From assembly GCA_023228865.1 (NCBI GenBank), contig JALOAH010000018.1:1-49841 (forward strand): a stretch of DNA of 49,841 nucleotides. Direction: 5' to 3'. This document shows, piece after piece, positions 7,659 through 18,441 of this stretch. Numbering within the stretch: position 1 is the first letter of the stretch; the number at the start of each line of letters is the position of its first letter. Origin of the DNA: Porticoccaceae bacterium (GTDB taxonomy: Bacteria > Pseudomonadota > Gammaproteobacteria > Pseudomonadales > Porticoccaceae). The translations under genes were made by a program, and so were the position numbers. Under the pieces are notes generated by a model. The model had not been told where the DNA came from and ran no database searches. It was given only the letters and a program-made list of their open reading frames with translations.

Positions 7659-9155
7659 TCACCCTTTCAGGTGAGAGGGAACCTCGTCAAGAATCACGGT
7701 TTTGTTTTCCAGGAACGCGCGCAGGCCATCCACTCCGCCCTGGCGGCCAATGCCAGACTGCTTAAAGCCGCCAAAGCCAATGCGCATGTCGCTGCGGAAA
7801 ACGTTGTGCCCGACAGTGCCGGAGCGCAATCGCCGCGCCACTGCATAGGCACGATCCACATCATGGGTGAATACGGAATTATTGAGCCCGAAAATGCTGT
7901 CATTAGCCAGGGCAATGGCGTGCTCTTCATTGTCGGCGGGAATCACGCAGAGCACGGGACCAAAGACCTCTTCACGGGCAATTCTGTCGTTGTTGCTGAC
8001 GTTGGCGAACACTGTAGGCTCAAAGTAAAAGCCTTTTTCCAACTGAGAGGGACGCTTGCCGCCAACAGCCAGCTGACCGCCATCGGCCACGGCCTGATTG
8101 ACCATCTGCTCCACCCGGTCGCGTTGCCGCCTGGACGCCAAAGGCCCCAACTGGGTTGCGGGGTCGAACGGGTCGCCAATGGGAATCGCCTTGTAAACCG
8201 CCGCCAGAGCTTCCACCAACTGATCGTGGCGCTTGCGGTTGACAATAATACGGGTCAACGAAGAACACACCTGGCCGCTTAGAAAGCAGGAGAAGCTGCC
8301 GATGGACTGGGCGGCCGTGGCAATATCGTAATCGTCCATAATCACGGCCGCCGATTTGCCGCCCAATTCCAGAGTACAGCGGGCGACGCGCTCGGCGCAA
8401 ATGGCAGCGATCTTTCTGCCGGCAATATCAGAGCCGGTAAAGGCGATTTTATCCACATCCGGATGGCGAACCAGGGCTTCGGAAGGCCCCCGATCGGCGG
8501 TCACCACATTGAGCACCCCCGGCGGCAAGCCTACGGCTGCAGCAACTTCCGCCATAATATAGCCAGCCCCAGGTGCCTCTGGTGAAGATTTGATAATAAG
8601 GGTGCAACCCGCCAGCAGCGCCGGTGCTATGCTGTAGGCCATAATATTGATGGGCGCATTCCAGGGAATGATCGCGCCGACAACCCCCACGGGTTCCCGC
8701 ACCAGCAGCGCCAGCTCACCGCCGCCGGGGGGGTGATCGAAACGCTCTTCAAAAACAAAGCTGTCGGCCAGGCCTGCATAGTAATCATAGACACCGCCGA
8801 TGGTGCCGGCAAATGCGGCGGCAATGGCATGGACAATGCCCATCTCGTTAGGCCATATCTGGGCAATATCGGCGGCTCTCCTGTCAACTTCCCGCGCCAT
8901 GGCTTTCAGGTATGCGGCGCGCTCCGAATGTTTCAGCTGCGGCCAACCGCCACAGTCAAAGGCTTTTCGCGCTGCGGCCACGGCGCGATTAATATCCTCT
9001 TCGCCAGCATCAGCCACCTGCATATACAGTTGTTCTGTAGCCGGAGAGATGACATCGATCATGGCGCCTGACAGGGGTTTTACCCACTGCCCATCAATAT
9101 AGAGGCAGTCGATGTGGCTGAGAGGCACCTCAGCATTACGAAAAGCAGTATTCAT
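7659..9155 (-). CDS. NAD(P)-dependent aldehyde dehydrogenase
   Basis: A 498-residue ALDH-superfamily enzyme that oxidises an aldehyde to a carboxylic acid. Motifs in order: IIPWNAPI (NAD-binding Asn region), FTGSDIAGRKI, the general-base Glu in LELGGKSA, the nucleophilic Cys297 in SGQVCSS, EEVFGPV, and a C-terminal GFGGFKQSGIGRQGG. Length and motif spacing are normal. The ATG follows a strong TGGAGGG site. It is 31 bases from the EthD-like gene and 45 bases from the P450, so the three are almost surely cotranscribed. In this setting it is expected to convert the P450-derived aldehyde into the acid used by the CoA ligase. Confidence 0.93.
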   Translation of the reverse strand: MNTAFRNAEVPLSHIDCLYIDGQWVKPLSGAMIDVISPATEQLYMQVADAGEEDINRAVAAARKAFDCGGWPQLKHSERAAYLKAMAREVDRRAADIAQIWPNEMGIVHAIAAAFAGTIGGVYDYYAGLADSFVFEERFDHPPGGGELALLVREPVGVVGAIIPWNAPINIMAYSIAPALLAGCTLIIKSSPEAPGAGYIMAEVAAAVGLPPGVLNVVTADRGPSEALVRHPDVDKIAFTGSDIAGRKIAAICAERVARCTLELGGKSAAVIMDDYDIATAAQSIGSFSCFLSGQVCSSLTRIIVNRKRHDQLVEALAAVYKAIPIGDPFDPATQLGPLASRRQRDRVEQMVNQAVADGGQLAVGGKRPSQLEKGFYFEPTVFANVSNNDRIAREEVFGPVLCVIPADNEEHAIALANDSIFGLNNSVFTHDVDRAYAVARRLRSGTVGHNVFRSDMRIGFGGFKQSGIGRQGGVDGLRAFLENKTVILDEVPSHLKG

Positions 9156-9186
9156 ATACCCTCCAGGATCATCAGCGAACTATGTG

Positions 9187-9552
9187 TTAACTGGGTTTGA
9201 CAACAAAAACAGGTTCAGTAAAAAAGGTCATACAGCCATCGGTATCGACAAAGTTGAATTCGTCGGGACGCACCTTTTCCAGATACTGAGGTTCCTTAAA
9301 GGCGGCGTCACAGGCTTCCGGTGATGCGAACGAGAGCACGGCGACACCGTCATAGTCTTTAGCTGAGACACCAAAAAGCTGCGCTATATCCCCATCGCCG
9401 TCGGCGAGATGATACTGGGTATAGCTATGCAAATGTCGGGTAAACTCAGGACAGCTGGCGATCAGTGGGCCGTGAACATGGCGCCAGTGTTTGGAAAATT
9501 CTTCACGGGATAAATCCGCGCGGCGTTTTACACACACGACCAGAGAAAACAT
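9187..9552 (-). CDS. EthD-domain protein
   Basis: A 121-residue protein with the EthD/dimeric alpha-beta barrel signature: MFSLVVCVKRRADLSREEF, then HWRHVHGPLI and a YDGVAVLSF strand. EthD proteins accompany P450 systems, for instance ethyl tert-butyl ether degradation, where they are needed but have no settled catalytic role. Here it precedes the aldehyde dehydrogenase and P450 in the same operon, which supports an accessory role in the same oxidation. The ATG follows TAAGG. It has no signal peptide, so it should be cytoplasmic. Confidence 0.85.
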   Translation of the reverse strand: MFSLVVCVKRRADLSREEFSKHWRHVHGPLIASCPEFTRHLHSYTQYHLADGDGDIAQLFGVSAKDYDGVAVLSFASPEACDAAFKEPQYLEKVRPDEFNFVDTDGCMTFFTEPVFVVKPS

Positions 9553-9571
9553 TGAACCTTACCCAATCTAT

Positions 9572-9643
9572 TTATTTTAGAATGCGATCCAGAATAAAGG
9601 GATACGCAACGATTGTCCACGCCATTTGCTGAATGAACCTCAT
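9572..9643 (-). CDS. candidate 23-residue hydrophobic small protein
   Basis: A short frame from ATG (9641-9643) to TAA (9572-9574) begins MRFIQQMAWTIVAY and ends ILDRILK. It is preceded by AAAGGGGGTG, a strong Shine-Dalgarno sequence at good spacing, inside the 129-base gap between the TonB receptor stop and the EthD-like start. The peptide is hydrophobic with a basic end and could be a membrane-associated microprotein, or a leader that couples translation to the next gene 19 bases downstream. No family is recognised. The evidence is the ribosome-binding site, position and composition only. Confidence 0.45.
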   Translation of the reverse strand: MRFIQQMAWTIVAYPFILDRILK

Positions 9644-9681
9644 TACGCACCCCCTTTATCACGCCTTAAGTACCTATTTCC

Positions 9682-11901
9682 CTAGAAATTGTAGCCCAGG
9701 GTGACACCGTATGTGGCCGGCGCTTCAACACCGCCATAGAGCGGGAGTCCCCACAAGCCAATACCGAGACTGATGTTAGTAATCACATACTCGTCGGTGA
9801 TATTTTTGCCCCAGGCAGTGACGTTCAACTTACCGTCTGCACTTTCGTAACGGATAGAAGCATTCACTTTGGTCACACTATCCTGCGCAACATAGGGGTC
9901 GTTAAACTCAGAGAAAAACACCTGATCCGTATAGGTAGCATCAACTCTGGGAATAACAAAAGCGCCAGATGCCAAAGGGATTTCATAGGACAGGCCAATG
10001 CCGGCTGAATACTCCGGCGCTCCCGGAAGCATATTTCCCCTCAAATCCTGTTCACCCGCCGCTTCATTGATCGGGTTAATCGATGTGAACTCAGTGAAGG
10101 TGGCGTCCAACCAGGTGAAGTTGGCATCCAGCATCAACCTGTCTGTCAGCTGTGCCCTGGTCGCCAACTCAATACCTTTGTTTTCGGCTTCACCTGCGTT
10201 GGTGGTTACGGTGGCAATACCAATAATTTTGTTGACCTGAAGATCAGTGTAATCGTAGAAGAAGCCAGCGCCAGTCAACTCCAGGCGGTTATCCCAGAGC
10301 TGGGATTTAAAGCCCACTTCATAGGCTTTGATTTCCTCGGGGTCAATCACCGGATTGTTTTGGCCGACATTGTAGGTGCCGCTTTTGAAGCCCTTCGTCC
10401 ATGAGGCGTACAGCAGGGTATTGTCAAAGAGGTCATACTCTATACCCACTTTTGGGGTAAAGGAGCTCCAGGTTTTTTCTTCATCAGCCACATAGACAGG
10501 CACAAACAAACCGGTAAACTGCCCCTGATGCTCGCGGGTTTCACGGCTATACCTGGCCCCCAGGGTCAAGCGCAAATCAGGCTGTATTGCATAAGTGGCC
10601 TGAGAAAAAACTGCCCAGGCTTCAATATCCATAACGCCATCCTGCTCATAGGGAACCGGCGTATCACCAGGGCCGGAAGAGAATTGATAGAAAGGCACAT
10701 AGACATAGTTTTCTATCTCTTCCTCGTAATAGAAAACACCGGCCACTGCATCCAGGCGATCATCCGTATAAGTGAGCTGAAGCTCTTGGCTGAATTGTTC
10801 ATTGTCCTCATTATAAAAGGTGTTACCAAGGCCGGCAGAGGTGCCGTCTGAATTGTTGGCATTGGTTCGCGAGCCTTTACGCCAGCCCGTGGTTGACGCA
10901 AGTGAAAACGTGTCGGTCAAGTCAACATTTGCCAGCGCCGTGAGGGCAAAAACTTCGCGATTATTGGTATCGCCAAAAAGGTTCGTCGCGGCATCGTGAC
11001 TGTTCTCGATGGCAATGCCAGCGGGCACCCAACCATTGGCGGGATTAGCTGCCCCTTGCAGTCCAGCAAGAGTAAATCCGGGGTAGGCACCATGGTTGGT
11101 TGTGAAGTAATTGTTGTCCTTTTCTTTGTGATATTCACCGATGATGGTGATATCCACGTCATCCGTTGGCAAAAATTGCAATGTGCCGCGAGCCGACTGT
11201 TGATTTGCATCGTTGACAGGGTGATGTCCAGTGACATCATCGCCATAGCCATCGCGGTTAAGCTGATGGAAGGCAAGTCGACCCAACACCTTGCCTTCAG
11301 AATCCAGAGCGCTACTGATAGCGCCGCTGGTCTCATGCATCTGATAGTTTCCCGCTGTCACCTCGAGATAACCGGAGAGTTCCTCTGTGGGGCGGCGGCT
11401 GTGAAGGTTAACTGCGCCGCTCGTAGCATTACGCCCGTAGAGTGTCCCCTGGGGGCCACGAACCACTTCCACCCGATCCACATCAAAAAAGGAGCCGAGC
11501 TGAAAGCTGGGGCGGCCAATAAATACTCCATCAACATAGAACGCAGCACTGGGATCCGCGCCTGAGGCGAAGGACTGAAGACCAATGCCGCGAATAAACA
11601 AGCGGTTGACACCACCGGCATTACCACTGCGCAACCCAGGCGATACCAGTCTCAAGTCCTCCATGGTGGCGACCTGGCGATTTTTTAAACTGTCACCATC
11701 CAGCGCGGTAAGTGACAACGGCGTATCCATGGCATTCTGCGCCCTTTTCTGGGCTGTAACCACGATTTCCTCAAGCCCTTTGACACCATCCTGAGCGTTT
11801 GCCACTACCGGCGTTAACGCTGCTGATACAGCTGCCACCAGTGCAGCGCAGCGAACGTGCTGCCAACAGAGTTTGTTTGATGATTTTTTTTGCTGATTCA
11901 T
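9682..11901 (-). CDS. TonB-dependent outer-membrane receptor
   Basis: A 739-residue receptor for energy-dependent uptake across the outer membrane. A signal peptide (about residues 1-36, ending VVANAQDG) is followed by a TonB-box-like LEEIVVTAQKR, a plug domain (VATMEDLRLVSPGLR, VYVDGVFIGRPSFQ-type motif, VEVVRGPQGTLYGRNATSGAVN) and a beta barrel ending in a terminal aromatic (YGVTLGYNF). This plug wording is typical of the large receptor family that marine gammaproteobacteria use for organic substrates, not only iron. The ATG follows TAAGGG. As first gene of the unit that encodes EthD, ALDH, P450, ligase and dehydrogenase, it likely imports the hydrophobic substrate of that pathway. Confidence 0.93.
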   Translation of the reverse strand: MNQQKKSSNKLCWQHVRCAALVAAVSAALTPVVANAQDGVKGLEEIVVTAQKRAQNAMDTPLSLTALDGDSLKNRQVATMEDLRLVSPGLRSGNAGGVNRLFIRGIGLQSFASGADPSAAFYVDGVFIGRPSFQLGSFFDVDRVEVVRGPQGTLYGRNATSGAVNLHSRRPTEELSGYLEVTAGNYQMHETSGAISSALDSEGKVLGRLAFHQLNRDGYGDDVTGHHPVNDANQQSARGTLQFLPTDDVDITIIGEYHKEKDNNYFTTNHGAYPGFTLAGLQGAANPANGWVPAGIAIENSHDAATNLFGDTNNREVFALTALANVDLTDTFSLASTTGWRKGSRTNANNSDGTSAGLGNTFYNEDNEQFSQELQLTYTDDRLDAVAGVFYYEEEIENYVYVPFYQFSSGPGDTPVPYEQDGVMDIEAWAVFSQATYAIQPDLRLTLGARYSRETREHQGQFTGLFVPVYVADEEKTWSSFTPKVGIEYDLFDNTLLYASWTKGFKSGTYNVGQNNPVIDPEEIKAYEVGFKSQLWDNRLELTGAGFFYDYTDLQVNKIIGIATVTTNAGEAENKGIELATRAQLTDRLMLDANFTWLDATFTEFTSINPINEAAGEQDLRGNMLPGAPEYSAGIGLSYEIPLASGAFVIPRVDATYTDQVFFSEFNDPYVAQDSVTKVNASIRYESADGKLNVTAWGKNITDEYVITNISLGIGLWGLPLYGGVEAPATYGVTLGYNF

Positions 11902-12320
11902 AATCGATACCCTTACTTGTGAATATGATTTTATTGACCCGCACCCCCCTTTCGAGCACGGCCACCTTAGCCCTGATTGACCACAACTCCCCTAACGCTC
12001 AACCAGCTGACTAGCTTTGCCCAAAACCTATACCCACAAAAAAAGTAGTAGGATCTGGACACCACTGGCATATTACTTCTAATGTTTTATTTACGCAAGC
12101 GTATGATTATCTACCATTACAAGATAAATATGAGGATTTTTCGTTTGCTGTGAATACCAAAACTCTTCTAAAGAGCTAATATAAAAACAGTCAATAGCAT
12201 AATGAGAAGACAAAGAACAACTTAATAAGTTACCTTGTTTACCATAATAATGGTAAACAAACTCTTTGCTTATCATTGCCAAAACTCAAAAGCGCCCCCA
12301 AAGTTGAATCAAAAAGGCAT
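11902..12320. other. A+T-rich intergenic region upstream of the TonB receptor
   Basis: About 420 bases lie between the receptor start and the secF terminator. The region is notably A+T-rich, holds no supported gene, and contains one long perfect palindrome (listed separately). A 63-codon minus-strand frame at 12091-12282 has no convincing ribosome-binding site or composition and is not called. The promoter of the catabolic operon must lie here or just downstream, but no clear -35/-10 pair stands out. Confidence 0.6.
12235..12260. promoter_or_regulatory. perfect 11-bp inverted repeat, candidate operator
   Basis: TTGTTTACCAT (12235-12245) and ATGGTAAACAA (12250-12260) are exact reverse complements around AATA. 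A T-run is lacking on either strand, so it is not a terminator. Its symmetry suits a dimeric repressor such as LacI, TetR or GntR types. It lies about 335 bases upstream of the receptor gene, far for a simple operator. Confidence 0.4.
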
Positions 12321-12347
12321 AAAAAAGGCCAGCAGATGCTGGCCTTT
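12321..12347 (-). terminator. secDF Rho-independent terminator
   Basis: On the minus strand a 10-bp stem AAAGGCCAGC/GCTGGCCTTT with a 4-base loop is followed by six T in total. It lies 19 bases after the secF stop. Confidence 0.85.
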
Positions 12348-12365
12348 GCGCGTTGAAGAGTGCTC

Positions 12366-13283
12366 TCAGGGCAGGCCATCAAACTCCTGCTCACCCTCTT
12401 TTACCGTGGGCATCAAGTCTTCACGGCTGATCTTCATGGCCAAAAGAACATTGGCAGCCACGTAAATCGATGAAGATGTGCCTACAACAATACCGACGAT
12501 CAGAGCCACAGAGAAATAGTGAATGAGCTCACCGCCGAGGAAAAAGAGCGCCAGCAATACCAACAAGGTGGTCAACGAGGTATAGACTGTTCTCACCAGA
12601 ACCTGGTTGAGGGACTCGTTAATAATGTCCACAGGATCGGTATCGCGGATCATGCGAAAATTTTCCCGAATGCGGTCGTAGACAATAATGGTATCGTTGA
12701 GAGAGTAGCCAATCACCGCCAGTACCGCTGCCAGTACGGTGAGATCAAACTCGAACTCAAAGAAAGAAAATACGCCCAGAACGATGATGACGTCCTGAAT
12801 CAATCCAGCCACGGCGCCGACGGCGAACTTGAACTGAAAGCGCATGGATACATAGATCATCACGGAAATGAGGGCCACCATGATTCCCAAGCCACCCTGA
12901 TCCCGAAGCTCCTCCCCCACCTGGGGGCCGACAAATTCGACACGGCGCAGCTCGGGAGTTTTACCACCGACAGCCAAGACCGCGAGCACCCGGTTTTCAA
13001 CCCCGGCCTCCGCCTGGCTTTTGAATTTAATCAGGACATCTTTTTCAGAACCAAAATTGACCACAACGGGATTTTCAAATCCCGCCTCCGTCAACTGGCT
13101 GCGAATCAATGGCAAATCGGCATTGTCTGCATAGCCCACTTCAATCTGGGTGCCGCCGGTAAAATCCAGGCCAAGCTGAAGTCCTTTGGTGGCCAGGGCA
13201 GCAACAGAACCTATTACCAGGGCAATGGAAATCACCGCCGCCAGCTTGCGCCATCTCATATAATTAATAACAGGCATAGTCAT
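12366..13283 (-). CDS. secF: protein translocase subunit SecF
   Basis: A 305-residue inner-membrane protein that with SecD uses the proton motive force to help SecYEG-driven export. The family marks are LGLDFTGGTQIEV near the N-terminus after the first membrane helix, a periplasmic domain of about 100 residues, FVGPQVGEELR before the second helix, and the conserved GYSLNDTIIVYDRIRENFR between transmembrane helices 4 and 5. Length is normal. It starts 11 bases after secD and ends before an intrinsic terminator, so the two form one transcript. Confidence 0.97.
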   Translation of the reverse strand: MTMPVINYMRWRKLAAVISIALVIGSVAALATKGLQLGLDFTGGTQIEVGYADNADLPLIRSQLTEAGFENPVVVNFGSEKDVLIKFKSQAEAGVENRVLAVLAVGGKTPELRRVEFVGPQVGEELRDQGGLGIMVALISVMIYVSMRFQFKFAVGAVAGLIQDVIIVLGVFSFFEFEFDLTVLAAVLAVIGYSLNDTIIVYDRIRENFRMIRDTDPVDIINESLNQVLVRTVYTSLTTLLVLLALFFLGGELIHYFSVALIVGIVVGTSSSIYVAANVLLAMKISREDLMPTVKEGEQEFDGLP

Positions 13284-13294
13284 GGTCGCGTTCC

Positions 13295-15148
13295 TCAGAG
13301 CCAGAGTTTTTTGACATCGCGGCCACCGAAAAAGAGGTTGACCAGAATTCTGGTACCCACAATCGCGGTGAACATGGAAGTGAGAATGCCAATGGTAAGC
13401 ACCACAGCAAACCCCTGAATGGGACCGGTGCCTATGGCATAGAGAATCACCGCCACAATCAATGTGGTGATATTGGCGTCGACAATGGAAATATGGGCGC
13501 GATCGTAACCGGCATTAATAGCGGATTGCGGCGAAAGGCCGCTGCCCAACTCCTCCTTGATGCGGGAAAAAATCAACACATTGGCGTCCACCGCCATCCC
13601 CAGGGTGAGGACAATACCGGCAATACCCGGCAGGGTCAGGGTCGCCCCCAGCACCGACATTACCGCCACCAGAATCATCAGGTTCAGCGCCAGGGCAAGG
13701 TTGGCAAAAATACCAAAAACCCGGTAGACCACCAGCATAAAAATAACGACCATGAGCATGCCAATCTGTACAGACTGAATGCCCATATCAATATTTTCCG
13801 CTCCCAGGGATGGCCCTATGGTGCTTTCCTGAACAAAGTACATGGGCGCGGCGAGAGCGCCCGCCCGCAGCAGCAGCGCAAGCTCCGACGCCTCTGCCGG
13901 ACTGTCGAGACCGGTGATACGAAATGAAACGCCGAGGGCACTGCGCACGGTGGCGAGGCTGATAATTTTCTTGTCTTCTGTCTGAACAACGACGGTTTCC
14001 AGCTCACCCTGGGCGTTTTCGACCTGCTCCTGACGGGTGCGGGTTTCAATAAACAACACCCCCAAATTGCGGCCAATACTCTTGCGGGTGGCCAGATTCA
14101 TGGCGCGCCCGCCGTCGCTGTCGAGGCTGATATTGACCTGGGGCATATTGTTTTCATCAAAACCCGACGAGGCCTGGCTCACCTGGTCACCGGTGATCAC
14201 CACATTTTTTTCAAGCCAGGCTGTGCGGGGGCGGGTATCCGGGTCGCGAAACTCAAACTCTTCTTTCGGCAAATCACTTCCAGACTCAGCCTCAAGGCGA
14301 AACTCCAGATTGGCGGTTTTGCCAATAATCCGTTTTGCCGCAGCGGTATCCTGAACACCGGGCAATTCGACAACAATGCGATTGCTGCCCTGGCGCTGAA
14401 CAATGGGTTCAGCCACCCCCAACTCATTGACCCGGTTGCGCAGAGTGGTGAGGTTTTGCTGAACGGCGTAGTCTTCCTTTTCTTTAATCAGGGTTTCGAG
14501 AACATTGAGGCGAAGAACAAACTGGTTGTTCTCCAGGGAAAGCTCGCGGCTAAAATCGCGAAAATCATTGCGAACCAGCCCGTCGGCCTCGTCGCGCCAG
14601 GTCTCTTTGGCAAACCTCAGGGTGATGCCATTATTCTCGATGCGAACATCGCGATAGCGGATACGGGCTTCGCGCAAGGCTTTCTTCAGTTCGGCTTCCT
14701 GGGTTGCCAAAAACTTGCTGATAACCTTTTGAGTATCCACCTGGAGAAGGAAATGGACACCGCCACTCAAATCAAGCCCCAGCTTCATGGGCTCGGCACC
14801 AAGAGCGGTCAGCCAGCCGGGGGTTGTTGGCGCCAGATTGAGGGCAACCACAAAATCCGACCCCAGCGCCTGCTGCAGATGGGTTTTGGCGCGCAACTGA
14901 TCTTCGCCATTTTCGAGGCGGACAAGCACATTGCCTTTGTCGAATTCCTCGCCAAAGTAGGCAATACCGCCCTCGTTGAGGGTGGCCGTCACCCGGGCAA
15001 GCACCGCTTCATCAATAACAAGGCCGCTGCTTTGCCCTGTGACCTGAATTGCCGGGTCGGGAGCGTAAAGGTTGGGCGCCGAGTAAATCAGGCTGACCAC
15101 CAATACCGCCAGTATCAAAAGATAACGCCAGAGACTATTTCGATTCAT
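13295..15148 (-). CDS. secD: protein translocase subunit SecD
   Basis: A 617-residue membrane protein of the SecDF complex. An N-terminal helix (LLILAVLVVSLIYSAPNLY) precedes a large periplasmic region with LGLDLSGGVHFLLQVD and the VNELGVAEPIVQRQG/RIVVELPGVQD motif. C-terminal membrane helices carry GTLTLPGIAGIVLTLGMAVDANVLIF-type sequence, including the conserved MAVDANVLIFSRIKEE. The ATG at 15148 gives the normal N-terminus. In most gammaproteobacteria yajC lies directly upstream in the queA-tgt-yajC-secD-secF order; here the preceding gene is mscL on the opposite strand, so secD must have its own promoter in the 220-base divergent gap. Confidence 0.97.
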   Translation of the reverse strand: MNRNSLWRYLLILAVLVVSLIYSAPNLYAPDPAIQVTGQSSGLVIDEAVLARVTATLNEGGIAYFGEEFDKGNVLVRLENGEDQLRAKTHLQQALGSDFVVALNLAPTTPGWLTALGAEPMKLGLDLSGGVHFLLQVDTQKVISKFLATQEAELKKALREARIRYRDVRIENNGITLRFAKETWRDEADGLVRNDFRDFSRELSLENNQFVLRLNVLETLIKEKEDYAVQQNLTTLRNRVNELGVAEPIVQRQGSNRIVVELPGVQDTAAAKRIIGKTANLEFRLEAESGSDLPKEEFEFRDPDTRPRTAWLEKNVVITGDQVSQASSGFDENNMPQVNISLDSDGGRAMNLATRKSIGRNLGVLFIETRTRQEQVENAQGELETVVVQTEDKKIISLATVRSALGVSFRITGLDSPAEASELALLLRAGALAAPMYFVQESTIGPSLGAENIDMGIQSVQIGMLMVVIFMLVVYRVFGIFANLALALNLMILVAVMSVLGATLTLPGIAGIVLTLGMAVDANVLIFSRIKEELGSGLSPQSAINAGYDRAHISIVDANITTLIVAVILYAIGTGPIQGFAVVLTIGILTSMFTAIVGTRILVNLFFGGRDVKKLWL

Positions 15149-15368
15149 GGGCTGGCTCTTGGTTTCCGTAAAAGCGCAGGATTATAGGTGAATTAGGCTC
15201 AGGGTTATAGAGGAGCCACAACCGGCTGGCATTAAGTGCTTGGCAAAAGCGTTTTTTTGTCTATTATCGACTAAGGCGAATACCCAAAGGCAGGCGACAT
15301 TCTTTTATTCACACCGCTTTCCCCCGCATTCTCCGAAACACTTGGTGGTATAAAAATTAACAAGAGGA

Positions 15369-15827
15369 ATGGTTATGTTGAAAGAATTTAAAACCTTTGC
15401 AATGCGTGGCAATGTGGTCGATATGGCAGTGGGTATCATTATCGGCGGCGCTTTTGGCACCATTGTCAAAAGCCTGGTGGACGATATCATCATGCCTCCC
15501 ATAGGTCTGATACTCGGTGGGGTGGATTTCTCCGATCTGTTTATCACCCTGAAAGATGGCGCAAGCCTTGCCGGCCCCTATGAAACCCTTGCCAACGCCC
15601 AGGCTGCAGGTGCAGTTACAATCAACTTCGGCCTGTTCATCAACGCAACCGTCAGTTTCCTGATCGTTGCCTTCGCCGTGTTTATGCTGATCAAAGCCAT
15701 CAACCGCCTTCAACGCGAGAAAGAAGCACCCGCTGCGGCGCCCACCACCAAAGACTGCCCCCACTGCCTTTCCGCCATTCCCATCAACGCCAGCAAATGT
15801 GCGTTTTGCACTTCTGCGGTAGACTGA
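15369..15827 (+). CDS. mscL: large-conductance mechanosensitive channel MscL
   Basis: A 152-residue pentameric inner-membrane channel that opens under high tension during hypo-osmotic shock. The N-terminus [30 protein letters not shown] matches the family's amphipathic helix and pore-lining TM1; TM2 is [16 protein letters not shown]. Instead of the common C-terminal helical bundle it ends in a CPHC...CAFC segment that resembles a small zinc ribbon, a variant I recall from other bacteria. AGAGGAATGGTT precedes the start; a second ATG two codons later is also possible. It lies between secD and tgt but on the opposite strand, converging on tgt with 4 bases between the stops. Confidence 0.96.
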   Translation: MVMLKEFKTFAMRGNVVDMAVGIIIGGAFGTIVKSLVDDIIMPPIGLILGGVDFSDLFITLKDGASLAGPYETLANAQAAGAVTINFGLFINATVSFLIVAFAVFMLIKAINRLQREKEAPAAAPTTKDCPHCLSAIPINASKCAFCTSAVD

Positions 15828-15831
15828 GCCC

Positions 15832-18050
<2,219 letters not shown>

Positions 18051-18225
18051 AGCAACAGTCTCTCAAAAGCGGCAAGGTTAACGGATTTTGTCGCAATCGC
18101 CAAAGACATCCAGCCAGAATCATCTTTAAGACGTCTTACCCGTTGACCACAACCAAACCACTGCTATAATCGCGCCCTGCTTTTCTCTTTGTGCATACTT
18201 ATTATCCCGCTTGCACAAACTCCCT

Positions 18226-18312
18226 GCCGGAGTGGCGAAATTGGTAGACGCAGCGGATTCAAAATCCGCCACCCTTAAAAGTGTGCCGGTTCGAGTCCGG
18301 CCTCCGGCACCA
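18226..18312 (+). tRNA. tRNA-Leu (anticodon CAA)
   Basis: An 87-base class II tRNA with encoded CCA. The acceptor stem GCCGGAG/CTCCGGC is perfect. The anticodon loop TTCAAAA lies between GCGGA and TCCGC and places CAA at positions 34-36, so it reads UUG. A variable arm (about CACCCTTAAAAGTG) and T-arm GCCGGTTCGAGTCCGGC follow. Confidence 0.97.
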
Positions 18313-18441
18313 TCTCTTTATTTACGCTCTACAATTGCTCCAGACTCGCGCTAATGGCAGACTGCTTTGCCTCTGCTCAAAAGCGTCATTGTGACTTTGC
18401 GTTTACTCTGAAAATACTGAAAACATTCACTGGAGAACCCC

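Noticed and set aside
12091..12282. 63-codon frame in the A+T-rich gap before the TonB receptor
   Set aside because: No convincing ribosome-binding site, unusual residue composition and overlap with the palindrome.
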